A DNA stretch of 64,000 bases from contig JAIXMF010000002.1 of assembly GCA_025201365.1 (NCBI GenBank), forward strand, positions 1,240,001 to 1,304,000. Direction: 5' to 3'. Each line of letters opens with the position of its first letter. Position 1 is the stretch's first letter. The notes beneath the pieces are model-generated. The model was not told where the DNA came from, did no database searches, and worked only from the letters and a program-made list of their open reading frames with translations. This DNA is from Syncephalis plumigaleata (taxonomy: Eukaryota > Zoopagomycota > Zoopagomycetes > Zoopagales > Piptocephalidaceae). The position numbers were made by a program, and so were the translations under genes. Of the stretch, positions 32,378 to 43,667 are shown piece by piece.

Positions 32378-35300
32378 CGTACCTGGACCGCGAAGCTTGG
32401 AGTTCGGCAATCGACCGTGAGAACGTAGATTACTGGCACCGGAATCAACAATACGAGTTCGAGGAACCCGAGGAACCTTCCGACGACGATCTATCGACAT
32501 TACAAGAGCCGGACGACGCCAGCGACGAAGATGACGAGATCGAACAACAGAACGTAGACGAGATGTTCGACAAGATCGCCGAGATGCTCGCCGTCGAGAA
32601 GAGAAAGTTGTTAGACGAGGATGAAGACGACGACGACGACGACGACAGCAACAAGAAGAGGAAAGAAGGACACGAACCTAACGTAGACACGATCGTACCA
32701 CGACTGCTCGCTCGCCCTGTTACTCGTAAGCCAGTGGTAGAACCGAAGGTGAATGTAAAAAAGCCTACGACTCGAACACGAACGGCTAGGGGAAAGAAGG
32801 CAGAAGAAGAGGTAACGAGTGTCGAGAAGAAACGTGTTACCCCAACGACCGATGGACCAAAAAGCAGATGGACCCCCGCTCAGGCTCGACAGTTGATGGC
32901 GTTATTGGCGCAAGCCCCCACTGCCAAAGGACAACAAGTTCTCGCCCCAGCGGTAGAAATGGCAAATTCTCAAATCACCATCGCGCTCGGAGACTTGGCT
33001 CGACTAATTCAGGCTCAACAACCGAAGAACGAGACGGTGGACAACAATGGCCGTACCAACAAGGCGAGAGTGGTCGAAGTATTAGTGGGTGATCGATTCG
33101 ACACGCAAGCCTTACGTACCTACGCGTATTTTCGCAACCAACCAGTAGAGGTAATCATCGACACCGGCGCAGCGTGCTCTATGATCGGTGGTGCCTTCGC
33201 TGACAAATACAACATTGTCGAAGACGCGCCAGCACTGTTCGCTATGACCGGCATTCATGGTAGCATCAAACGCCCGCGCGGTATGGTGCACGCACTACCC
33301 ATACGGATCGCGAGTTTGGACACTACCGTGGACGCCCATATCGTAGACGACGGGCCCTATTCTTTCATACTGGGCGTCGAATGGTTAACAGCGTACGCGG
33401 CAGAAATTGTATTGGCCAAGAACCATCTGTACTTACACTATTACGGCAAGAAGTATACAGCGCTTGTGTGGTCAACTAACCAGGAAGCGAATATCGCGCG
33501 TCAACAACTACACCTGGAATGTGAGGACGGTATGGCCGAGGAGAAGAAGGAGCCCCAAGCTATCGAAGCGTTCCATACGGTCAAGAGTTACGACGAAGTA
33601 ATCATTCCAGCTGGATCATACATCATGTGGAAACCAAAGGAGCGTACACAGATGGAGGGACACGTCATACTCGAACCAGAACACGAACGCTTGATCGAAT
33701 ACGGTGTCGCAGCGATCCCTGGTTATGGTCCTGCCAGCTCAGCAGCCGTGTGTCTTATCAACACCAAGAAGCAACCGCTGGTCTTACCTACAGGACTCGA
33801 GCTTGCGAAACTCAGTCAATCGACGCACAAGGTACTCCCCATCAAAACGTGGACCGACTTGACGCAGGTATCGTTAGAATGCAAGGAGTCGTTTACTACA
33901 GACACCGGGAAGGTACCGCCAATTACCAAGGTTAAACGAGAGGAATTGGACGTTATCGTGAACAAGGAACTGGAACCCGCTAAGCGAGAGCGTCTATTAG
34001 ATCTGCTAGAGGAACGCGCTCACTTATTCGCCAGAGATTCATATGAATTCGGCCACTGCACGATCGCTCAACATAGGATCGACACAGGAGACGCTCAACC
34101 TGTCCAACTACGACCATACCGTTACCCGCCGAAAGACAACGAGTACATCGCGCAAGAAGTGGAGAAGATGCTGGTACAAGGAGTGATCGAAAAGGCAAAC
34201 GGACCATGGGCGTTTCCGGTGGTGCTAGTGAAGAAGAAAGATGGTACTAGACGGTTTTGCATCGATTATCGCAAATTAAATACCCTCACGAGGAAGGACA
34301 CTTACCCCCTCCCACGAATCGATGAAATCTTTGACGCGCTTAACGGAGCCCAATGGTTTTCGTCACTGGATCTGGCGTCTGGTTATTGGCAACTGGAAGT
34401 AGCACCAGCCGACAGAGACAAAACGACCTTCGTCACACGTCAAGGCACTTACCGATTCAAGCGATTACCATACGGGTTAGTGGGTTCACCAGCGTTCTTC
34501 CAACGGGCCATGAATGATATCTACTCCGGGCTACTATGGGTATCAGTATTCGTATATCTGGACGACATTCAAGTTTTCAGCCGCACCTTTGGAGATCATC
34601 TACAACATTTAGAGTTAGCCTTCGACAGATTAGATAAAGCAGGACTCAAGTTGAAACTTCCCAAATGTGCGATCGGTCATCAAGAACTCGAGTTCCTAGG
34701 GTTTAAGACAGGTAAAGATGGACTGGCTCCCGATCCAAAGAAGATAGAGAAGATGCTCAAATGTCCCCCGCCCCGAGACATTGCCGAGTTGCGCTCGTTC
34801 CACGGTCTGACGTCGTACTATCGCCGGTTTATCAAGAACTTCGCCGCCATCACTGAACCCTTACGGCAACTGTTCAAGAAGGATACGACGTACGAATGGA
34901 CGCCCAAGCAGCAGGACGCGTTCGAATTGCTCAAGACGAAGTTAGCGACTGCACCTATACTGAAGTATCCAGAATTCAATCAACCTTTCGTAATAGAAAC
35001 GGATGCTTCACTAGACGGGTTAGGCGCGGTACTCTCCCAGCATAATCTCAACAATCACTTACAACCAGTCGCCTACGCTAGCCGATCCACGTCTAAAGAA
35101 GAACGTAACCTGTCGGCCACGGAACTGGAAGCGACCGCTGTTATATGGGCGCTCGAACAATTCCGACACTACATCCTCTACAACCCGATCACTGTTCGTA
35201 CGGACCATCAAGCGCTCCCTTACATCATGAAGAACAAGTCCCTCAACCGCAAGTTGGCACGATGGGCCCTAGAACTAAGCGCTTACGATCTTACACTCGA

Positions 35301-35415
35301 GTACAAGAAAGGAGCTCACAACACTGTCGCTGACGCACTATCACGACCCCCATTCGTTACCCCACACACTTCCGAAACGGAAACCGCCCAAGCTAGCACG
35401 AGTTACGCACCGTAA
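32378..35415 (+). CDS. Gypsy 1 protease, reverse transcriptase and RNase H region
   Basis: Begins after the nested transposon with an acidic linker (Asp/Glu runs near 32610-32650) and a basic stretch. Protease is VIIDTGAACSM. The RT core has FCIDYRKLNTLT and VYLDDIQVFSR, and RNase H has IETDASLDGLGAVLSQ. The region ends before the spacer that precedes integrase. Confidence 0.9.
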
Positions 35416-35665
35416 CCGTAGGTAGTATTCGTGAAGTAATTAAGTACATAAGTAAATCAGTATCGTAGTAAATCAGTGCATAAGTAAATTAGTACCCTCG
35501 CGTTAGTATCATCAGTACCTCTCATAAGTAATTAGTTGAATAACTAATCCACAGTAACTCTCTTTAAGTATTCGTTAAGTATCTCCCTCTACACACGCCC
35601 ACATTAGTGAAAACCCCACACTCTCCACACATCATCGTTTCTATATTCTCCTCGCGATCGCTACA

Positions 35666-37045
35666 ATGGAAGCATTAACTTACAAGCGCTGTCTGCTCTT
35701 CTTAAGAGACGGTGAGGTTCCGTACCCCGACGATGAAGAAAAACGACAGACTTTCGTACGTTGTGCTAGACGCTATCGACTATATCAAAACCGCCTATAC
35801 TTCCCCGCTCCCGACACTTCTCGACAAAATGGACAACTGTTACGCGTACTCACCTTACCCGAAGCCATAGAGGTACTACGACTGTCACACGACGAAATGG
35901 GCCATCCCGGTTACGAGGCTACTACCCGTCGTATTCGTAGCAACTACTACTGGCCGACCTTAAAGAAAGACGTACGCGAATACGTAAAGTACTGTATACC
36001 GTGTCAACTACGACAAAAGTCAAAGCGTACCGAACCATTGCATCCTCTCCCGCGTATATCACCTTTCCATCGAATTGGTATCGACCTATTTGGGCCTCTG
36101 CCACACTGCGACTCTGAAGATAGTTACCGTTACGTGTGTGTCGCTACCGACTATGTCACCAAATGGGCCATCACTAAACCGATCAAGAACAAGACAGCGG
36201 ATACGATCGCCGACGTTATTTACAAGGACATCGTGTGTATGTACGGGTGCCCTGAGATTATCTTATCCGACTGCGGTACCGAGTTCAAGAATCAGGTAGT
36301 GCAAGAACTGTGTAAATGCCTAGGCATCAAGAACCAGTACACTACGCCCTACCACCCTCGAACTAACGGATTGACGGAAAGAGTTAACAAAACGCTATGC
36401 GAAGCGATCGGACGCAGGGTGTTACAGATCGAAAACTACTACATGTGGCCAGATCTCTTACCATCAATAACGTTAGCCTACAACACTAATCGACACGCCT
36501 CCACAGGTTACTCGCCAGCGGAACTATTATTCGGTTACCAACCACGCTTGCCGGCGAATGCAGCCATCCCTCAATACGACCCACGGCAAGAAGAGTATGG
36601 TACACCCACTATATTAGCACGAGCGGCACAATTGTTCTGGAGACACGTTATAAACGAAGACGCTGAGAAGAGAAACACACAAGCGAGTCTAAAACAACGC
36701 TACCATTTCAACAAGCGAACACACCCTTCTACTAAGGAGCCGGAATGGAGCGTTGGACATATGGTATGGTTACGTAAAGAACGGCCGGATCCCAACGTAC
36801 CCAAGAAGTTCCAAGCCCATTGGGATGGACCCTGGACGATCGTGAATGTTCTCGGTAACGGCGCCTATAAAATTAAACGAAAAGACGACGGGAAACATAG
36901 ATATGTCCGGGCGAACAAAGAGAGACTTGTACGGGCGTACCTCAAGGACGCTGAGCGAGTTGGAGGACCAGCTCGATCCTCAGGAGGGGGCTCTGTGACG
37001 CCTCTCACCCATTTCATCGAAGATCATGATGATACTACTAGCTAG
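35666..37045 (+). CDS. Gypsy 1 integrase in a separate frame, 459 aa
   Basis: It has its own ATG (MEALTYKRCLLFLRDGEV). The HHCC finger is HDEMGHPGYE to CIPCQ. The catalytic triad is IDLFGP, SDCGTEF and TERVNKT. The C-terminal DNA-binding part carries a GPF/Y-type motif. The frame runs a few codons into the 3' LTR. In most Ty3/Gypsy elements integrase is fused to RT in one polyprotein, so the separate frame after a spacer (35416-35665) is notable. Confidence 0.9.
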   Translation: MEALTYKRCLLFLRDGEVPYPDDEEKRQTFVRCARRYRLYQNRLYFPAPDTSRQNGQLLRVLTLPEAIEVLRLSHDEMGHPGYEATTRRIRSNYYWPTLKKDVREYVKYCIPCQLRQKSKRTEPLHPLPRISPFHRIGIDLFGPLPHCDSEDSYRYVCVATDYVTKWAITKPIKNKTADTIADVIYKDIVCMYGCPEIILSDCGTEFKNQVVQELCKCLGIKNQYTTPYHPRTNGLTERVNKTLCEAIGRRVLQIENYYMWPDLLPSITLAYNTNRHASTGYSPAELLFGYQPRLPANAAIPQYDPRQEEYGTPTILARAAQLFWRHVINEDAEKRNTQASLKQRYHFNKRTHPSTKEPEWSVGHMVWLRKERPDPNVPKKFQAHWDGPWTIVNVLGNGAYKIKRKDDGKHRYVRANKERLVRAYLKDAERVGGPARSSGGGSVTPLTHFIEDHDDTTS

Positions 37046-37526
37046 TATCATCATCGGCATCACCAGTCACATTATTATTATCTCTATCATTAACTTCAGT
37101 ATTCTCATTATCAACACTATCATTAACACTACTAACGTTGCCATATTTATCTTACTCAACATCACCTCCCTCCTACCGATTAAGCGCTTCTTACTCGAGG
37201 AGAAGTCTCTTTTAATACAGAGAACGTAGCAGAGCTACGTTCATGGAGCGGTGTATGTTGCGTATATAAACTAACGACGTTACACATATCAATAAACATT
37301 AATTGACCTTTCCCTTGACACTTCTGACTATTCGTAACTTGCTTTATTGTTTGAGTTCGTGTAGTTTGTGTCATAAGGTTCTCTCGCACGATCTCGTTCT
37401 ACGTAAGACCTCACTCGTCGCTTTGTCCCTTATTTCTATTCTACTTGCGTGAGCGTCTTATACTAATAAGACCTCACCTATCGCTTTATACCTCCCTTTC
37501 CACCCTCCTAGTGTGAACGTCTTACA
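36994..37526 (+). repeat. Gypsy 1 3' LTR
   Basis: 533 bp, the same as the 5' LTR by eye, with the same hairpin at 37222-37242. Confidence 0.95.
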
Positions 37527-37772
37527 AACTATCCAAAGCAAGTAGAATGCAGTTTATTTTATTTTGGTAAAGAGAAAAGGAGAATTGTACCAGAGTTAGT
37601 GCACCGGGCATAGATCGTACGTGTATGTAATTCGTTTTGTCAGCTACGACCAATTAGACGACATCAATTTATTCGATCTTTTGTTGGTAGATAAAACACA
37701 GTTTCCTTTGTAAACAAAAAAGTACGCATATGGCTATTCTGTTACGCAATAAAATATCATAGGTGAGTGCAA

Positions 37773-38801
37773 CTAAAAGCGCTCCTTCATTCTTGACGAG
37801 ATTGTACGTAGCGTGTTGTAAACCTTGCCTGGTGGACTACCAAGAATGAGACTAACTATGGCATCGCGTGCAACCTTAATGTTCTGGAAACTACCGAGAA
37901 TGTGGATTTTACTATACAGTGCAACGTGTTATGTTAGGTAACGAGTGCCAACTGTTTACGCGTGTAACTTACGTGTCGGCCAGTACAATTCGTGTCTTTG
38001 AGGCGTTCTCAATCGTGAATCGTGTTTTGCCATCCTTTCCTGCAATACGACCAATGGCACGGGCCAAATTGTCACCATGCAGCGTTTTAACTAGTAGTTG
38101 ACGTATTTGCATTAGCAATGATTCTGCTGGGAAGCATTCATGTACATACCATCTTTGATCTCAAACGTGTCAATGTAGAGATCATCCAAACGAAGTAGTG
38201 CAATAGCATCCTAATATACCAAGATAGGTTAGCTTGACGTCCACTGTATGCAAACTAACTAGATCATACTTCAACCTGGAAACCAAGTGCGTAAGCTTTT
38301 ACGAAATCGGCACCTCTTTGCAATGCGCTGGCATCGGTTGTTTGCTGACATGTCTACACATTTGTACATGGTTATCATTAACGTCATCATCATCATCATC
38401 AACATGGCATCGTATTACACAATGCTTACCCTGACTTCGACAGTCTTGCTACGGATATTCATGCGAACTTGAAGCTTCATGTGTTCCACCAATGGCGAGT
38501 AGATCTTTAGCCATTCACGTCTCAATGGCGATAGACGATGGGATGGTATCGGTATTTTGCGCGATTCAGACTTTCCACCCTGTTGTTATCGTAGTAGCAG
38601 TTAGTTCAGTTCCTCATTACAATACGGTATATTTGTTGAGCTTCTATAAACTACTCTATTTACCTTGGTCGACTGCGCTTTTAGTGGTTTGAAACGAGGC
38701 TTGTCCGGCTCATCAACCACCATATTGTTATCCTCAAGTGCTGCCTGCGTTACTTGCAACGCCTCCGGATCAATCATTACCTCAGCGTGTTGTGTAGCCA
38801 T
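37773..38801 (-). CDS. PNO1: Pre-rRNA-processing KH-domain protein Pno1/Dim2, six exons, 229 aa
   Basis: Exons on the minus strand are 38801-38664, 38579-38430, 38353-38270, 38210-38150, 38090-37973 and 37911-37773 (690 nt, in frame). Diagnostic stretches are KIPIPSHRLSPLRREWLKIY, ALQRGADFVKAYALGF, and the KH core IGRIAGKDGKTRFTIENASK with the GxxG-like AGKDG loop. The end is typical (ILGSPPGKVYNTLRTISSRM). Dim2/Pno1 binds the 3' end of 18S pre-rRNA, recruits the Dim1 methylase and guides Nob1 cleavage in the small-subunit precursor. The gene is intact. Its 5' side carries copy C of the dispersed repeat. Confidence 0.95.
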
Positions 38802-38912
38802 GATCTAGACTTAAAATAACAAGTAGGAATGACCAAGAAGTGCTGACAATGGAAGATTGAAAAAAAAGTAGTGAATAAAAAGAAAAAAAACTGCACGTTA
38901 TTTTTCTTGGTA

Positions 38913-38967
38913 TACAGTGTTTTTCCAACCAGTTAACGCTGTTAAAATTTTGCTGTTTATTAATAAA
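38913..38967 (-). repeat. Copy C of the dispersed ~60-bp element (left-end type)
   Basis: Reads TACAGTGTTTTTCCAACCAG and continues with TTAACGCTG and GTTTATTAATAAA. The TA plus CAGTG tip is intact. No matching right end was seen within the following kilobase. Confidence 0.55.
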
Positions 38968-39144
38968 TGATCAACTCTAATGTGCCTTACGTGCCTTCAT
39001 TTAATACTAGTACATTCAATTCTATTTGAATTAACGCTTTAATCACTTCATTACATAATAATGGTGAAATCAAATTCCTTCTTTCAATACAATAACATCA
39101 ACACGCTAACATTAAAATAGTGGCAAATTAACCATTAGTATCGT

Positions 39145-39599
39145 TTATTGTATAGAATTGATGATGATATTTATCGCTATCAATGAAGCATCCACTACTA
39201 AACAAGTATTATTATTATTGGCTACCATAGCAGGTGATACTTGATGTGGTGCCCATCCTTTTAGTACCTTCATGTCTTTGATCAATGTGCCAGGTATCAT
39301 CGCTGTAATAACATGGAAATTATTATTGCCACCTAGTTCGAGTCCATTCATTGCTGCTATGACCACCGGGACTACATCATTCGATTCACAATCGATAAAT
39401 CTAGTGCAATTTATTAAATGGATTTACATACATGTCTTCTGCTATCATCTTACCCGTAAGTATTGTGCTGTCTTGTAGTCATATCCGACTAATGTTAATA
39501 ACAATTTAATGGTTAGCAAACTAGTGAATAGAATGATCACGTATGCATATGTGCTTACAACGAGAATGCAATGTTCGAATATATTAGTATCATTAAACA
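39145..39599 (-). pseudogene. RRM-domain fragment resembling splicing factor PUF60
   Basis: Three exon-like pieces on the minus strand join in phase: 39599-39559, 39488-39454 and 39400-39145. Together they read like the second half of an RRM: FNDTNIFEHCILV, an HNTYGFIDC RNP1-like strand, then IAAMNGLELGGNNNFHVI and AMIP. The GFI...MNxxxLGG...AxxP order matches the RRM of PUF60/Ro-bp1-type poly(U)-binding splicing factors. The start of the RRM (RNP2) and the rest of such a protein are missing, and only about 350 nt remain before the next gene. The piece ends in a ~45-residue unrelated tail. It is probably the 3' remnant of a lost gene; an unrecognised short gene is the alternative. Confidence 0.45.
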
Positions 39600-39946
39600 C
39601 TAATAATAAACATGTCAATCATCATTAGTGCTTATTGATCACTACCAATAAATAAATCAACTAAGTAACAAAGAACCAAAATGTGCCATTACTGTTTGGA
39701 AGAGCTACATGGAAGCTGCAGCTAATGCATTGCTTGATTAATAGTCAGACGCACATGTGATCATACGAAAGCGGTAGGTATCGTTTTATGTCGTTCCATA
39801 TTCAGTAGTGTAATGACAAGCGACCATAAATCTGCAGAAAGAAAGAGAGAAAGAAGATTCTTTATAGTAATTTTTTAAATGTCAATCTCTTTCTTCTCTT
39901 TCGCATTATCACCGTTGAACGTATTCCTATAGAATTTCATACTATC

Positions 39947-41791
39947 ATGTTGCTGCTTTATATTATAGTGTTGTTGTCTGTTTCGACAGCATACGGCATA
40001 AACTACTCCATAAATTATCCGAAAGAGTTCGTTTATAACTCCAAATATCGGTATCCCTTTTCAAAGATAACTGGTAAACCTCTTCAAAATCTATCGTTCT
40101 ATAAGGAGATGGGTATAGATAGATTTTATCCGAGGTATCAAGGACAAGGCATTCGTATTGGAATTATGAGTACCGGCCTGAATTATGGCCATTCGGGATT
40201 TGGTTCGCACTTTAATGCAGAAATTCAGACCATAGTTGGTTTCGATTTCGTAGGCAGAGAGTTTAATGGATACAATAAACGAAAGCAAAGTGGTGACTTC
40301 ATAGATACATGTAATGACCATGGAACAAACTTGGCCGGTATCATTGGGGTTGATTCACCATTTTTTAAAGGTATCGCACCTAAAGCAACACTCGGTATTT
40401 ACAAAGTATTTGGATGCACTGGTCCAACCACAACTACCGTGGTATTGGAAGCGTTAAATAGGGCTATTTTGCATAGAATGCAAATCATTATGATGCCTGA
40501 GATTGGTATTGTCAAGAATGATTTCATCGAGCTTAGAGCGAAAATTGAAGATGCGGCAAAAGAGAACATTATTATTTTAACAGCAGCCAACAATGCTAAC
40601 GTTGCCGGAACGAATGAGTTCATGTATGTTGGTCTGCCTGTCATTCTAGTGGGCAGTGCAAGCATACCCTTCAAGTTGACGCACTGGTTCACAGAGGTTG
40701 ATACCAACGAACGCATTGCGTTTACATCAATTTGCAATAATATGGACTACAGCTTCCGTGAACCAGTGGAAGTTGTACCCGTTGTTGAATCAGCATTACT
40801 CACACCAGGACCATATAGCAGTAGCTTACGAGGAAAAGTGTTGCTAGTGCCCATGTTTAAACAAACGGTAGAATCATTGATTGATCACGCGAAGAACGTC
40901 GGTGCCGTTGGAATTATAGTATCAAAATCTACGCTATACACTCGTATGCATTGTAAATTACCGCTATTTAATATTGGCAAATCTAAGTTAAATTATCTCA
41001 TGGCCCTCGGTCGGAAATACAAATTCTCGAATGAATTCGGTAATGTCCTACTTGAAAAAGCAACTCTAACGGCATTATCAAATGATGCCGAGAAGTCTAT
41101 ATCGCCACTTGCTTATCCGGATATCCTTGCACCAGGCACCAGTCTTATGACGTCAGTTATTGGAAGAACCTGGCTCTATGGTCTTGTTGATCATCAGAAT
41201 GCTGCCGTTGCCTATCTAGCAGGTGCCATTAGCATAATACTCGAATCGCAGGGCGGCAACAATATTCATTACGAAACAATCAAGGAATTGCTTCAGCGAA
41301 ATGCGGAACCAGTTGAAAGCATAGCCACCTCTAGTGCAGCTCCTTTTGCACGCCAAGGTGCCGGCCTATTCAATCTACACAGGACACTCTATAGTAACAT
41401 AAAACTCAAACCGTATATCGTTGATTTTAAGAGCCATTCAAGCATGCAACAAACAACCACCATATACATTAATGATCGAATTGGTGCCAAGCAATACAGG
41501 ATATCTCATAAGGTGGCCAAATTTATTCTAATTAACGATAAAGGTGTCAAGACCGAATTAAATCCAAACAATAGTGGTATTGAAGTGGCAATTACCATAC
41601 CAAAGATCGTTGATGCTCATCCCGGACATAGTGCACCGGTGTCTTTCACTATCAAGATAGCGGCCAATATTCACGAAAATCATATGTTACTCTATTCCGG
41701 ATACATTACAGTGAGCGCAATCATACCAAATAGCAATGCAAAAGCACCGGAAACAGCCTCCATTTCATTCCATGGAACGATGGTCCATTAG
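39947..41791 (+). CDS. Secreted subtilase-like protein lacking catalytic residues, 614 aa, single exon
   Basis: Signal peptide MLLLYIIVLLSVSTAYG. The peptidase S8-like domain starts near residue 50. The strand that should carry the catalytic Asp reads RIGIMSTGLNYGHSGFG, with Ser where Asp is expected. The His motif is kept as DHGTNLAGIIG. The oxyanion region is IIILTAANNANVAG. A PA-like insert (GKVLLVPMFKQ to AVGIIVSKS) lies around residues 300-330. The segment that should hold the nucleophile (normally GTSMAAPHVAG) reads VDHQNAAVAYLAGA, without the Gly-Thr-Ser. The C-terminal ~150 residues are beta-rich and Fn3-like. The reading frame is long, intact and intronless, so the protein is probably made and is a pseudo-protease: a binding protein, decoy or inhibitor. 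Assignment of the missing residues rests on by-eye alignment. Confidence 0.8.
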   Translation: MLLLYIIVLLSVSTAYGINYSINYPKEFVYNSKYRYPFSKITGKPLQNLSFYKEMGIDRFYPRYQGQGIRIGIMSTGLNYGHSGFGSHFNAEIQTIVGFDFVGREFNGYNKRKQSGDFIDTCNDHGTNLAGIIGVDSPFFKGIAPKATLGIYKVFGCTGPTTTTVVLEALNRAILHRMQIIMMPEIGIVKNDFIELRAKIEDAAKENIIILTAANNANVAGTNEFMYVGLPVILVGSASIPFKLTHWFTEVDTNERIAFTSICNNMDYSFREPVEVVPVVESALLTPGPYSSSLRGKVLLVPMFKQTVESLIDHAKNVGAVGIIVSKSTLYTRMHCKLPLFNIGKSKLNYLMALGRKYKFSNEFGNVLLEKATLTALSNDAEKSISPLAYPDILAPGTSLMTSVIGRTWLYGLVDHQNAAVAYLAGAISIILESQGGNNIHYETIKELLQRNAEPVESIATSSAAPFARQGAGLFNLHRTLYSNIKLKPYIVDFKSHSSMQQTTTIYINDRIGAKQYRISHKVAKFILINDKGVKTELNPNNSGIEVAITIPKIVDAHPGHSAPVSFTIKIAANIHENHMLLYSGYITVSAIIPNSNAKAPETASISFHGTMVH

Positions 41792-42868
41792 CCTATTTTA
41801 CTATCACGAATAAATATATACATATAGAGCTTGTCATTTTGACTAAACGAGTCAAGGATGCTACGTTTATTTTTATTATTATTGCTAATCAGCTGGAAAA
41901 CCCCGTGCATCATGTACGCACACTTCTGTGGCCGTCAAACACTTGAGATTAGGTTGCATATATCTACTCTTGTATAACAAAAGTCTAGATGGCTCATTCC
42001 TCTCGTAAGTATTGCGTAAAATAGAGAACTGTGAAGTAATAATAAACCATACAGTACGATAATTGCAGCTACCCTGTCAACAATGAAGCGACGTGCATCA
42101 TCTGAGGGCCAGACTCATTGTTCGCTCAGTTAGACAAATTGTATTGTTTCAAGCGCATACCACATTCCTCAACCCGGCTAAATGAAAAGAGTAAGCGATG
42201 TTTCATCACTAATCAAACGGAAACGGAACACTAGACACGTAGAATGTGTCACAACGGCAAATGCCTGAAACGAAGACATTAGGCGCTGCATATTGAAAGA
42301 AACGATCCCGTTGGGGAGATTAGGTGCTTCACATTGTCATTGGCAGTTAGAAGCCTATCTTCGCCTTCTCTTCACTTGCCGTTTCTCGATTGATATCGTG
42401 CAATAAGTGACCTATTGCATTGGAAATGGCAGTGGCCCTGAACAGATTGTAACGCTTTCAGAAAACATTACCGATGACGGGAGGACAATTTACCATTTCA
42501 ATAATAGAATGGACGGGCAAACGGTGGTGCTACTCGAGCGGTAGTTACCCGAGCAGTAAGCCAAACACAGTTACAGCTTCCACATTGTTGCATCATTACG
42601 CCTATAAAGTCCTTAGTTTCGATTAACTATCGTGGCAATAGCATGCTAGGCACTATTGCGATCAACATTTAAAGCCATCCCACCGAGGAGTATTCCCCGC
42701 CTGTCTTTCTTGGCCCTTTATCACGCTCAGCATACTAACAACATCATCGTCGTCAATCCTTCTTTCCTCAACTACTTTGTGTTTATTCCCTCTAGTCATT
42801 TGCAAAAGATACCATCCACTAACGCTGGCGTTAGTACAAACAAAGCAGAAAACAAATCCTCATAACGT
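41792..42868. other. Intergenic region, no supported gene
   Basis: AATAAATA near 41810 may be the polyadenylation signal of the subtilase-like gene. The rest has a more even base composition than other spacers, and a 69-codon frame at 42656-42865 without features. Nothing is recognised. Confidence 0.45.
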
Positions 42869-43279
42869 ATGATTGACATCATCCATTCCCTGCCCGCTTC
42901 CTACATGTTGCCTTGCACATCGAACAAACAAGAATCGAATGAAATGAAGGCAATCTACGCTGTCGAGGATCTTATGGAATCCACTCATACTGCACGGGTC
43001 ATAAAGATAAGATGCTACGAACGACCCCAAATCGTACAGGTGAGACCGAGTCATCAGTACTACGAGGAAGACTGGATGTTCCTCGAGCACTTGAAGACGG
43101 ACAACGTTGGCATACCGGCACATCAATCGGCTATGCCGAGTCCATTGGAATCACCGCTATTTTCCGACTCGGATTTCTCGCTTATTCTTCAGGATGCGCT
43201 CGAGTCATGTCCGCATATCATGACCAATGGCAATACCATTAAACAAAAAAGACTACGTCGATCGAGATACGAGTCTTGA
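42869..43279 (+). CDS. Hypothetical protein, 136 aa
   Basis: A single frame from the ATG at 42869 with mixed, protein-like composition. Central acidic/aromatic stretches (HQYYEEDWMFLEHLKTD) are followed by a Ser/Asp-rich PLFSDSDFSLILQDALE and a basic end (KQKRLRRSRYES). No signal peptide or membrane helix. The LFSDSDFSLILQDALE stretch looks like a short amphipathic activation-type helix, but no family was recognised. Confidence 0.4.
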   Translation: MIDIIHSLPASYMLPCTSNKQESNEMKAIYAVEDLMESTHTARVIKIRCYERPQIVQVRPSHQYYEEDWMFLEHLKTDNVGIPAHQSAMPSPLESPLFSDSDFSLILQDALESCPHIMTNGNTIKQKRLRRSRYES

Positions 43280-43534
43280 CCGAGCAGTAGACTTGTATCT
43301 TTTGTTAATTCGATGCTTTCCTCCGTATGTATTCCAATCTGTCGTATCTTATTCTGATGACCACGCTGTAACATGATCAAGAAGTGATACTTGATTATAC
43401 TTGCTACACGTAATAAACAATCCAAACAATAACCAGTAAACACGTTCACTTTGAGTTAATCAATATGTATGTCAGTGTGTCAATATATAAATATATATAT
43501 ATATGTTTATTTGTAACAATGCAAGAAATGATTG
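43280..43534. other. 3' spacer before the inverted-repeat element
   Basis: AT-rich, with AATAAACAAT near 43410 and a TATATA run at 43485-43503. No gene is seen. Confidence 0.5.
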
Positions 43535-43667
43535 TACAGGCTTTTTCCATCCAATTTGCGCAGTTAGCATTTTGTCTTTACGAATAAATAATAGTTATGT
43601 TAACACTTACAATTTTCTATCGATATATAAATATATCTCCAGAAAATCACTGGAGTCCATCAGACTC

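Larger units (their letters stand above)
28744..37526 (+). mobile_element. Ty3/Gypsy LTR retrotransposon 1, 8.8 kb including a nested Tc1/mariner
   Basis: The 533-bp LTRs look identical by eye, and the target duplication AACTA lies at 28739-28743 and 37527-37531. A TTTGG-containing primer-site-like stretch follows the 5' LTR (29277-), and a polypurine tract (AGGAGGGGG, 36982-36990) precedes the 3' LTR. Gag begins at 29520 and has an odd zinc-finger spacing (C-x2-C-x6-H-x4-C). The gag-pol region is split by the nested transposon at 30724-32375. Protease (IDTGAACSM), reverse transcriptase (YLDD) and RNase H (ETDASLDGLGAVLSQ) follow. Integrase sits in its own frame after a 250-nt spacer. Apart from the nested insertion it looks whole. 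There is no chromodomain; the integrase tail has a GPF/Y-like DGPWTIVNVLGNGAYKI. Very young. Confidence 0.95.

Noticed and set aside
35416-35665. GTAAGTAA-like repeats considered as a spliced intron or CRISPR-like array
   Set aside because: Units are irregular in length and sequence. Left as a low-complexity spacer.
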